Below the pieces are notes generated by a model. The model had not been told where the DNA came from. It was given only the letters and a program-made list of their open reading frames with translations, and did not search any database. 5,947 bases of DNA from CBDHHC01 sp050633205 (lineage in GTDB: Bacteria; Pseudomonadota; Alphaproteobacteria; Rhizobiales; CBDHHC01). The position numbers were made by a program, and so were the translations under genes. The stretch lies in assembly GCA_050633205.1 (NCBI GenBank), contig JBOEGA010000094.1, positions 1-5,947 on the forward strand, written 5' to 3'. Positions 1 to 5,947 of this stretch are shown here, one piece after another (positions within the stretch are counted from its first letter, which is position 1; each line of letters begins with the position of its first letter).

Positions 1-379
1 CAAACTTCAGCACTTCTTCGGAAATCGACGCCATCTCTTGGGCGTATCGCTGCCATTTAAGTTGCTTCGCCCAATCATAATCATTTGGCCCAGTGCCACC
101 AATCGCAATGGTTGAACTCGCTGAAATAATTTGAATTGCATTGTACTCAAGCGCTCGCCAATCTTGGTTCGATTTGGGTTCATTTTCCTCAAGAGCGGCC
201 GCCCATAGGTTATTGCTGGCGGGCTCAATGACACCTAGCATCACTTCTCTTACCGTTACTGCCGGTTGTAAGCTGGTCATATTGTTGGTCGCAGTATCCG
301 CCTTTGCTTCGTCGGCGACTTCACAGGCGAGAAGCGAACTTAGGATTAAGAATAGAGCAGAGTAACGGAGCGGCGACAT
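1..379 (-). CDS. Cytochrome c'/c556-like lipoprotein (3' end beyond window)
   Basis: Reading leftward from ATG at 379, 126 codons stay open to the window edge, so the C-terminal part is missing. The N-terminus is a lipoprotein signal: Arg5, a hydrophobic stretch at residues 6-18 and the lipobox Leu-Leu-Ala-Cys ending at Cys19, so the protein should be anchored in the periplasm-facing envelope. The mature part has the pattern VREVMLGVIEPASNNLW (43-59), then DWRALEYNAIQI (73-84) and DWAKQLKWQRYAQEM (102-116). This resembles helical cytochrome c'/c556-like proteins, whose CxxCH haem site lies near the C-terminus. That site would fall outside the window, so haem binding is inferred, not seen. TGAGG six bases before the ATG supports the start. 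The gene diverges from the molybdenum hydroxylase and shares its control region, so an electron-transfer link is possible but unproven. Confidence 0.72.
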   Translation of the reverse strand, partial: MSPLRYSALFLILSSLLACEVADEAKADTATNNMTSLQPAVTVREVMLGVIEPASNNLWAAALEENEPKSNQDWRALEYNAIQIISASSTIAIGGTGPNDYDWAKQLKWQRYAQEMASISEEVLKF

Positions 380-385
380 AATTAA

Positions 386-390
386 CCTCA
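386..390 (-). promoter_or_regulatory. Ribosome binding site of the leftward lipoprotein gene
   Basis: On the minus strand TGAGG lies six bases before the ATG at 379. This spacing fits a Shine-Dalgarno site and fixes the start that also gives a complete lipoprotein signal peptide. Confidence 0.55.
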
Positions 391-410
391 AGGATTGGAA
401 TCATCGGTCA

Positions 411-416
411 ATAATA
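411..416 (-). promoter_or_regulatory. Candidate -10 hexamer of the leftward promoter
   Basis: The minus strand reads TATTAT here, five of six matches to the sigma-70 -10 consensus. Its centre is 34 bp from the centre of the FNR-type palindrome, close to the 32 bp expected when an FNR-family activator sits at -41.5. The hexamer CATATT, two bases further upstream, would give exactly 32. This is inferred from spacing only. Confidence 0.35.
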
Positions 417-440
417 TGGCAAAATAATCGAACTATATAC

Positions 441-454
441 TTGATGCGCATCAA
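441..454. promoter_or_regulatory. FNR/Anr-type operator in the divergent intergenic region
   Basis: TTGATGCGCATCAA is a perfect palindrome and matches the FNR/Anr consensus TTGATnnnnATCAA at all ten defined positions. Its centre (447.5) is about 69 bp from the leftward ATG and about 70 bp from the rightward ATG. A class II activator position (-41.5) is therefore possible for either promoter: a TATTAT hexamer fits on the left and a weaker AAATAT (477-482) on the right. FNR-family proteins such as FNR, Anr and Dnr respond to low oxygen or nitric oxide. Which protein binds here, and whether it activates both genes, cannot be told from sequence. Confidence 0.7.
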
Positions 455-506
455 AGGCATTGATTTATCCATCGCTAAATATCCTCGCGAAGTGCAAACA
501 CTATCT

Positions 507-513
507 AGGAGAG
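507..513 (+). promoter_or_regulatory. Ribosome binding site of the molybdenum hydroxylase gene
   Basis: AGGAGAG lies just before the ATG at 518, with AGGAG ending six bases ahead of it. It is a strong Shine-Dalgarno match and supports this start, even though the resulting Tat signal has an unusually long leading segment of about 34 residues. Confidence 0.7.
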
Positions 514-517
514 AACA

Positions 518-2801
518 ATGAAGCCCGCCCCGTCTGTAGACATAAAGGAAACGCGTTATTCGAGCATAGTGAATGAGATTAATTCTTCTCTTGAGGCTTT
601 GGGTGAGACCACCGGTTTATCGCGGCGCAGTCTCCTCAAGCTCACCGGTATTGCTGGCGGTGGTTTCGCGTTAGCCAGTTGCTGGGCCCCTGCTGATGGT
701 GGCGAGCTAGATTCAGATGGCGAGAGCTCCAGTCAATTGTCGATGAATGCCTTTATCGAGATATCTGCCTTAGGCAAACTCACTATTTATTCCCACACAC
801 CGGAAATGGGTCAAGGTGTCAAAACCGCAATCCCAATGATTGCCGCAGAGGAGCTGGGTGCAAACTGGGATGACGTGACAGTGGTGCAAGCGCCGATCAA
901 TGAGCGACGCTATGGCGTACAGACAGCCGGTGGTTCACGCAGTGTCGGGCGAGAATTTGATCATATGCGAGAAATGGGTGCCGCGGCGAGAATGATGTTT
1001 ATCGAAGCAGCGTCGGAATTGTTGGGCGTCGATAAAAGCGAACTTAAGACTATAGATAGTCAGGTTGTTCACGCCCCCAGTGGTCGCCGTGCGAGTTTCG
1101 CGCAGCTGGCTCCAAATGCCGCTTTACAAAAAGCACCGCAACGAAAATCCATCGTTTTTAAAGCGCGCGAAGAGTACAGGCTCATTGGAGAGCGTGTGAC
1201 TGGTGTCGACAATGTAGCCTTGGTAACTGGCCAGCCTTTGTTTGGAGTCGATCAACAATTGCCCGGCCTCTTGCACGCGGTTTACGAGAAATGCCCGGCT
1301 TACTATGGGAAGGTGGCTTCCGCAAATATCGAACACATTAAATCCCTGCCTGGCGTCGTTGATGCTTTTGTTGTCGATGGGAATGGTGAAGTCAATGAAT
1401 TACTGTCTGGCGTTGCCATCGTCGCGAATTCGACGTGGCAGGCTTTCGCTGCCCAGAAACAATTGGAAGTTGAATGGGATGAAAGCGAAGCGTCAACAGA
1501 TAGTTGGAGTGATTTTTCTGAACAGGGAAAGGCTTTATCAAAAAAAATACCACAAAGAAATATTACCTCGCGGGGTGATGTAGAAGCGGAATACTCAAAT
1601 CCAAAAAACACAGTGCTTGAATCTTTTTACACTCATCCATATGTGTCACACGCTTGCTTGGAGCCGATGAATTGCACGGCTCACTACACCCCAGCGAGCA
1701 ATGGTAAGAAAGAAACATTAGAAGTTTGGGTACCCAGCCAGTTTCCAGCACGCGTATTTGGCGCAGCGGAAAAAGTTCTCGGTATTCCCGCTTCACAAAC
1801 GACTGTTCATCAACGACGTATGGGTGGTGGTTTTNNCGGACTTTTCAATGGAAGCGGCGACTATTTCGAAACGATTGGGTGCACCGGTGAAGCTCGTGTG
1901 GTCTCGTGAAGATGACATGCAACACGATTTCTATCGCGCGGGTGGTTTCCATGCCATGAAAGGGGCAGTTGATGAAAATGGCAAGTTAGTCGCGATGGAA
2001 ACGCATTTAATTGGCCCTGGATTTCGCGGTGCCGCAACGACCGGTACCCGTTTATCCGCCGAGGAATTCCCCGCATTAAACCTTCCTAATTATCGTGCCG
2101 GGATGTCTTTAATCGATACTAAGACGCCTTGTGGACCTTGGCGAGCCCCCGGTTCAAATGTTACTGCGTGGGCGATACAAAGCTTTATCGCCGAGATGGC
2201 TCATGCTGCGGGGCGTGATCATTTAGAATTTTTAATAGAAATAATGGGCGAGCCACGCTGGTTTGATAAAACTAATAACAGATCTTTGAACACCGGGCGT
2301 GCGGTTGACGTGATTAAGTTGGCCGCTGAAAAAGCGGGATGGGGTAAGGAACTGCCGCAAGGTCGTGCATTAGGCTTGGCGTTTCATTTTTGTCATGCAG
2401 GTCATATCGCGGAAGTGGTTGAGTTGAGTGTCGATAGCAAGAAAAAAATAACGCTTCATAATATTACTGTTGCCGCTGATATTGGTCCCGTGGTCAATAG
2501 AAGCGGTGCAGAAAACCAAGTTCAAGGTTCGGTGTTAGATGGCTTTAGCACCATGTACGGTTTGGAAATTACTATGGAAAATGGTCGCGTAGAACAAAGT
2601 AATTTTCACGATTACATACCGCTTCGTATTGGCAGCACCCCAACCATCGATGTTCATTTCATTGAAAGCGATTATCCTCCAACAGGAATTGGCGAGCCCG
2701 CTTTGCCACCTATCGCGCCAGCGATTGCAAATGCAATCTTTGCTGCGACTGGTGAGCGCGTTCGAAGCATGCCAATAAAGAAACAAGGCTATACGGTGTA
2801 A
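518..2801 (+). CDS. Molybdopterin-binding subunit, xanthine dehydrogenase/IorB family (frame broken at NN)
   Basis: This is the large subunit of a molybdenum hydroxylase of the isoquinoline 1-oxidoreductase beta-subunit type, which hydroxylates N-heterocycles or aldehydes with water as oxygen donor; the substrate here is unknown. A Tat signal is visible (SRRSLLK, residues 35-41, then a hydrophobic stretch), followed by LASC ending at Cys55, a possible lipobox. In order come a cofactor-domain segment with MGQG (97-100), a hammerhead-like domain (about 225-330), HACLEP (378-383), WVPSQFP, GGGF (436-439), CGPWRAPGSN and, about 35 residues before the end, GIGEPALPP, whose Glu is the expected catalytic base. 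The first frame (518-1909) loses homology at the NN at 1835-1836; the matching sequence resumes in another frame at the GAC at 1839 and runs to the TAA at 2801. The joined length of about 760 residues is normal for the family. The break is most likely a sequence defect, though a real frameshift is not excluded. No [2Fe-2S] partner gene is in the window. Confidence 0.9.
1835..1836. other. Ambiguous bases (NN) causing an apparent frameshift
   Basis: Two unknown bases follow directly after the Phe codon of GGGF. Four bases (NNCG) separate that codon from the next homologous codon in the downstream frame, which is not a multiple of three. In related proteins GGGF is usually followed by about six residues (a GRR-type stretch) before an Asp-Phe/Tyr pair, so about 14 bases may be missing. 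That spacing is from memory of the family, not an alignment. Confidence 0.85.
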
Positions 2802-2803
2802 AC

Positions 2804-2821
2804 AGTCGTTTGCAAACGACT
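2804..2821. terminator. Perfect palindrome after the hydroxylase gene, weak terminator or operator
   Basis: AGTCGTTTGCAAACGACT is a perfect 18-bp palindrome starting three bases after the stop codon. As RNA it could form a 7-bp stem with a TGCA loop, followed by the mildly T-rich ATCGTTGTTT. The T run is interrupted, so termination would be weak. A protein-binding site for the downstream operon is the alternative reading. Confidence 0.4.
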
Positions 2822-2844
2822 ATCGTTGTTTAATAAGTAGTTGA

Positions 2845-3354
2845 TTGGATTTCGATCCCGGCAAGGTGAATCTATTGAACAGGGCTAGTTCAATCAAGTG
2901 CTTAGTGTTTTTGCTGACACTGTTGTCGATGATGTTAATTGCCGGGATGCTGTTGCCGATAATGACAATTAAGAAATTTGTATTTCTTGGTCATTCCTTT
3001 TCAATCTTCTCTGGCATACACGACCTTTTTATCGAGAGTCACTATCTTCTTGCTATAGCAATATTTTCATTTAGTGTATTGTTTCCTGCCGTGAAAATTA
3101 CTTTTTTGTATCGAGTATTGTTCTCCAATTTGACAGGAAAAAAAGTCTCAACTCGCTTTTTGCATTTAATCCACGACCTTGGCCGCTGGTCTATGTTGGA
3201 TGTGATGATTGCGGCTATTTTGTTAGTTAGTGTCAAAATGAATCTTGTGGCGAGCGTTGAAATTCATTACGGCCTCTATCTCTTCGCTTTTGCAATAATA
3301 CTTTTGATGATAGTGACAAGTTTGACGGTAAAGCTAGTTTCTGATGCCGAATAA
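2845..3354 (+). CDS. PqiA-domain (paraquat-inducible protein A) inner-membrane protein
   Basis: A small integral membrane protein of the PqiA/LetA type. In PqiA and LetA such domains work with MCE proteins in lipid traffic between inner and outer membrane; the role of single-domain versions is less clear. Four hydrophobic segments are seen at about residues 18-40, 66-90, 116-136 and 143-163. Family-like signatures include SFSIFSGIHDL (51-61), FSVLFPAVK (76-84) and LGRWSMLDV (112-120). At about 169 residues it has one PqiA domain rather than two and lacks the N-terminal CxxC zinc-ribbon of E. coli PqiA. There is no ATG at the front: the TTG at 2845 gives the longest form, while the TTG at 2875, preceded by AAGG eight bases away, is better placed and is a likely true start. 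The next gene lies 50 bp downstream on the same strand, suggesting co-transcription. No MCE (PqiB-like) gene is visible. Confidence 0.8.
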   Translation: MDFDPGKVNLLNRASSIKCLVFLLTLLSMMLIAGMLLPIMTIKKFVFLGHSFSIFSGIHDLFIESHYLLAIAIFSFSVLFPAVKITFLYRVLFSNLTGKKVSTRFLHLIHDLGRWSMLDVMIAAILLVSVKMNLVASVEIHYGLYLFAFAIILLMIVTSLTVKLVSDAE

Positions 3355-3404
3355 ATTTTAGTTTAATAATAAATGTTGGGTAGAAAAAATTGAATTTGAA
3401 TTCC

Positions 3405-4892
3405 ATGTTTTTTAAATATCTTCTTGCAATCTCACTTTTAAAAATTTCCATATTTGCAGCGGCGAACGACACGATCGCCACCTATCTTGAAAAGTCTTGT
3501 GATCGATGTGCGTCGTTGTCGGGAGAAAAAACTGGGCTTTATGTTTTAGAAAAAGGAGAGGAAGCCTTGCTTGCGAGGTCGTGGCTTGCTGATCATGCGC
3601 AAACTAGTATTGATGTTCAATATTTTATATGGAGTTCGGACAATATCGGAACTTTAGCGGCCGAGGCCTTGCTGGAAGCGGCAGAGCGTGGGGTGAGAGT
3701 TCGCGTTATCGTAGACGATTTGTTAGTAGATGCCTCTGAGAGTGAGCTTATTGGTTTGAATCTTCATCCTAATGTGTCGATAAAAATTTATAACCCTTTA
3801 CATTCTGTTGGTGTGAGTACCACTGAGCGCGCATGGAATTTAGCGGCACGATTTAAAGATTCCAATCAAAGAATGCATGATAAGACCGCTATTTTTGACG
3901 GTATTGCGGGGATTACTGGTGGTCGGAATATGGCTGACGAATACTTTGACTACGACCAAGAATATAACTTTAGAGATCGTGACATATTGTTAGTTGGGCG
4001 AAGCGTAAAAGAAATGCAAAATAACTTTGACGAGTTTTGGGAGAGTGATTTGTCAAAGAATATCGAAGACGTTTTGTCGCGATATGAATCTAAAAAATCG
4101 AATATTGATGTGACAAGTTACTATAAATTACTCCATGATTACGCAGACGATCCGGAAAATTTCGAGCCAGAAATACGAGAATACTTTAAAAATATTTCAG
4201 AAGTGGTACCCCAGGTTTTGGCAGATTTGGTTTGGGCTGATGCAATTTTTATAAGCGATGCGCCGGGGAAGAACGATTCAGGCTTCGGATTGTCTGGAGG
4301 GGGTGACTCGACAGACGCTTTAGTTGAAGTGTTATCAAATGCGAAGCAATCCATACTTATTCAATCACCTTATTTAATCATGCCAAGTGGGGGCATCGAT
4401 TTTTTCGCTGAACTTATTCAACGTGGTGTTGATGTTAAAATTTCGACAAATTCATTGGCGTCTACGGACAATCTCCCCGCATTCAGTGGCTATTCGAAGC
4501 AAAGAAAAGCGATGTTGAAAGCCGGTATAGAAATTTACGAGTTCAACCCAGAGCCTGCTCATCGTACTGAGATGATTGCGCGATTTGAGCGTATAGAAAA
4601 AAACCAGCCAATCTTTGCACTTCATGCAAAATCTTTCGTGGTTGATGGGGAGACGCTTTACGTGGGAACCTTTAATCTGGACCCACGATCAGCAAACCTT
4701 AATACCGAGGTGGGCGTGTTGGTAAGTAATAAGAGACTTGCTCAGCAGGTTGAGCAATCGATCTTGTTAGACATTGAAAGTAATAATAGTTGGCAAACGT
4801 TTTTGGGGAATAACCCTGATAAACACGCCAGTCTGCGGAAAAGACTTCGAGTTATGTGGCTAAAAATGTTGCCGTTGACCTCAATTCTCTGA
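3405..4892 (+). CDS. Phospholipase D family protein, cardiolipin-synthase (ClsC)-like
   Basis: A secreted or membrane-anchored phospholipase D superfamily enzyme, which would transfer phosphatidyl groups between phospholipids (as in cardiolipin synthesis) or hydrolyse them. From the ATG at 3405 it has 495 residues. The first 20 or so form a signal peptide (MFFKYLLAISLL... ending AAA). Two complete HxKxxxxD catalytic motifs are present: His158-Lys160-Asp165, followed by GGRNMADEYFD, and His407-Lys409-Asp414, followed by GTFNLDPRS. Such a pair forms one active site through a covalent phospho-histidine. Other family-like segments are SIDVQYFIW and a basic C-terminus ending in WLKMLPLTSIL. Length and ending resemble ClsC (YmdC) more than ClsA, which has N-terminal transmembrane helices. 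In-frame TTG codons at 3390 and 3396 are alternative starts, with only a weak GGGTAG upstream. It follows the PqiA-domain gene closely, consistent with a shared envelope-lipid role. Confidence 0.88.
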   Translation: MFFKYLLAISLLKISIFAAANDTIATYLEKSCDRCASLSGEKTGLYVLEKGEEALLARSWLADHAQTSIDVQYFIWSSDNIGTLAAEALLEAAERGVRVRVIVDDLLVDASESELIGLNLHPNVSIKIYNPLHSVGVSTTERAWNLAARFKDSNQRMHDKTAIFDGIAGITGGRNMADEYFDYDQEYNFRDRDILLVGRSVKEMQNNFDEFWESDLSKNIEDVLSRYESKKSNIDVTSYYKLLHDYADDPENFEPEIREYFKNISEVVPQVLADLVWADAIFISDAPGKNDSGFGLSGGGDSTDALVEVLSNAKQSILIQSPYLIMPSGGIDFFAELIQRGVDVKISTNSLASTDNLPAFSGYSKQRKAMLKAGIEIYEFNPEPAHRTEMIARFERIEKNQPIFALHAKSFVVDGETLYVGTFNLDPRSANLNTEVGVLVSNKRLAQQVEQSILLDIESNNSWQTFLGNNPDKHASLRKRLRVMWLKMLPLTSIL

Positions 4893-5232
4893 ATGTTTTT
4901 TTGAGCATTTAAACGAGATTACTCGCCGAACTTTTGGTCAGAATGATAATTGGAATTGCTTGATCTAAAACAACAAGCTGAATCAGTAATTTTGATATCA
5001 ATACAATTATGGAGTAAGCGTTTTCGCTGCGGGTCAATGACCCAAAGGTCATGGGTGTATCGAATTGTTCGGAGCGTCACTAACATGGAATTACTCGAAG
5101 AAACGCTTCTTTACTTAAAGCCACATAGAAATTCGCTATTATCAGAGGAACGATTTTTAGTGCATACGAGTCGAAAGCACATCGGCTGCATCTCATTTCA
5201 CCCAATACAACATAAATCTAGAGGTTGAAGTA
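4893..5232. other. 340-bp stretch without a convincing gene
   Basis: An open frame from a TTG at 4950 to a TGA at 5228 would encode 92 residues and ends four bases before the next start. It has no Shine-Dalgarno site, no recognisable family, no signal peptide and an unremarkable composition, so I do not call it a gene. Small inverted repeats occur: CGAG/CTCG at 4914-4925, and two overlapping ones at 5031-5051 (GGGTC/GACCC and TGACC/GGTCA). TATTAT at 5137-5142 could be a -10 element for the redoxin gene, but it lacks a good -35. No clear terminator follows the phospholipase D gene; only a run of seven T with a poor stem is seen near 4895. Confidence 0.5.
5220..5224 (+). promoter_or_regulatory. 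Ribosome binding site of the redoxin gene
   Basis: AGAGG sits eight bases before the ATG at 5233. It supports this start, which also gives a complete signal peptide. Confidence 0.55.
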
Positions 5233-5811
5233 ATGAAACGCCTATCAATTTTTGCCGCATTATTTGCTCTTGCATTGCCAACTCTTGCGCTTGAGCCTGG
5301 TGATCACATCGAAAATTTCAAATTAATGGACCAGATGGAAAAATCTCACGAGCTTTATTCATTTGCCAATAAAAAAATCGTCGTATTGTTGACTCATGGT
5401 AATGGCTGCCCAATTGCTCGAAACGCCAATCATACCTACAAGGCTCTGAGAGAAAAATATGCTGCGAAGGGCGTAGAATTTTTAATGCTCAACGCAAATA
5501 TTCAGGACAATTTAAAAAGTATTGCGAAAGAATCCTCCGAGTTTGATATCGACTTTCCGATCTTAATTGATGAAACCCAAGCTATTGCGAAAGCGCTAGG
5601 TGTGGAAAGAACTGCCGATGCTTACGTGATTGATACTTCGGATTGGACGATAAAATATCGTGGTGCTCTAGACGACAGATTAGGTTATGAAACACAGAAG
5701 CAGCAAGCAGCACATGATTACGTGGCAGATGCATTAGACGCTCTACTTGCAGGTAAAGCGGTTGCCGTTGACGCGGTAGAAGCCAAGGGGTGTATTGTTA
5801 ACATCCTTTAA
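5233..5811 (+). CDS. Secreted redoxin-family (thioredoxin-fold) protein
   Basis: A 192-residue protein with a Sec signal peptide (basic MKR, a hydrophobic stretch, likely cleavage after TLA at residue 19), so it should act in the periplasm. The rest is an AhpC/TSA-Redoxin-like thioredoxin fold. LEPGDHIENFKLMD (20-33) is the first strand region, THGNGCPIARN (54-64) holds the active-site Cys59, and VEFLMLNAN (81-89), IDFPILIDE (106-114), the Thr127-Ala128 turn, IKYRGALDDR (140-149) and a helix with LLAGKAV follow. Thioredoxins have CxxC and a cis-proline; here the second cysteine is Ala62 and the proline position appears to be Ala128. A second cysteine, Cys187 in KGCIVNIL, lies near the C-terminus and could pair with Cys59. 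Related redoxin domains ending in GC-I occur alone or fused to cytochromes. The partner and substrate are unknown. It appears monocistronic, ending in a strong terminator. Confidence 0.82.
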   Translation: MKRLSIFAALFALALPTLALEPGDHIENFKLMDQMEKSHELYSFANKKIVVLLTHGNGCPIARNANHTYKALREKYAAKGVEFLMLNANIQDNLKSIAKESSEFDIDFPILIDETQAIAKALGVERTADAYVIDTSDWTIKYRGALDDRLGYETQKQQAAHDYVADALDALLAGKAVAVDAVEAKGCIVNIL

Positions 5812-5825
5812 TTAAATCTCAGTTC

Positions 5826-5869
5826 CAAGCAAAAAAAACCACACTTGATAGTGTGGTTTTTTTTGCTTG
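5826..5869. terminator. Strong bidirectional Rho-independent terminator
   Basis: A perfect 20-bp inverted repeat with a four-base TGAT loop: the left arm (5826-5845) carries eight A then CCACACT, and the right arm (5850-5869) carries AGTGTGG then eight T. The GC-rich upper stem followed by the U tract is a classic intrinsic terminator. Because the A tract mirrors the T tract, it should work on both strands. It lies 15 bp after the redoxin stop codon, and its symmetry hints at a convergent gene to the right, which the window does not show. Confidence 0.92.
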
Positions 5870-5947
5870 TTTTTCCCGCAGAACGAATTCGGCCAAACTG
5901 TAGGTTATTTAACCAAGACGAAAGTTTAATTTTTAAATGGATTGTAA

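Noticed and set aside
141..365. Rightward open frame of 74 codons inside the leftward lipoprotein gene
   Set aside because: It lies opposite a frame with a clear lipoprotein signal and family-like sequence, and has no ribosome binding site or recognisable product.
460..474. A second imperfect FNR-type box just right of the perfect one
   Set aside because: Only the TTGAT half is present; the other half does not match at the required spacing.
518..1909. A separate 463-residue truncated hydroxylase
   Set aside because: The residues after the NN do not resemble the family, while the neighbouring frame resumes the homology at once, so the stop at 1909 is out of frame with the real gene.
1758..2801. 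An independent 347-residue hydroxylase gene starting at 1758
   Set aside because: Its residues before the NN are an out-of-frame reading of the upstream part; it is the C-terminal portion of the same gene.
4992..5001. TTGATATCAA as a second FNR-type site
   Set aside because: The half-sites abut with no four-base spacer, so it does not match TTGATnnnnATCAA; short AT-rich palindromes arise easily by chance.
4950..5228. A 92-residue hypothetical protein
   Set aside because: TTG start, no Shine-Dalgarno site and no recognisable motif; it is the only long frame in the gap and could occur by chance.
5870..5947. End of a convergent gene on the minus strand
   Set aside because: The bidirectional terminator hints at one, but the 78 bases after it show no frame that can be tied to a protein.

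Overview
The window looks like a draft-assembly contig (two N bases interrupt a gene) from a Gram-negative bacterium, most likely a marine or environmental gammaproteobacterium. This rests on a Tat-exported molybdenum hydroxylase, a lipoprotein signal on the c-type-cytochrome-like protein, a perfect FNR/Anr-type palindrome, a PqiA-domain membrane protein and a periplasmic phospholipase D/cardiolipin-synthase-like enzyme. Species cannot be named from the sequence. No mobile element, CRISPR array, tRNA or rRNA was seen.

Left part (1-2801): two divergent genes share a 138-bp intergenic region. Leftward runs the start of a lipoprotein resembling the cytochrome c'/c556 family, cut by the window edge. 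Rightward runs a roughly 760-residue molybdopterin-binding subunit of the xanthine dehydrogenase/isoquinoline 1-oxidoreductase beta-subunit type. Between them lies TTGATGCGCATCAA, a perfect FNR/Anr-type site almost equidistant from both start codons, which suggests joint oxygen- or redox-responsive control. The hydroxylase is split into two reading frames exactly at an NN ambiguity inside its GGGF motif. I read this as a sequencing or assembly defect and annotate one gene.

Middle part (2845-4892): after an 18-bp perfect palindrome come a four-helix PqiA-domain membrane protein and, 50 bp later, a secreted two-HKD phospholipase D family protein. They look like a two-gene envelope-lipid unit and are visibly more AT-rich than the hydroxylase gene.

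Right part (4893-5947): a 340-bp stretch without a convincing gene precedes a secreted redoxin-family protein with one active-site cysteine and one near the C-terminus. It is followed by a very strong, symmetric (bidirectional) Rho-independent terminator.

A periplasmic or envelope redox theme (cytochrome-like lipoprotein, molybdenum hydroxylase, redoxin) flanks the lipid pair. I see no clearly new biological system. The most distinctive signals are the shared FNR-type site and the molybdenum subunit without an adjacent iron-sulfur subunit.
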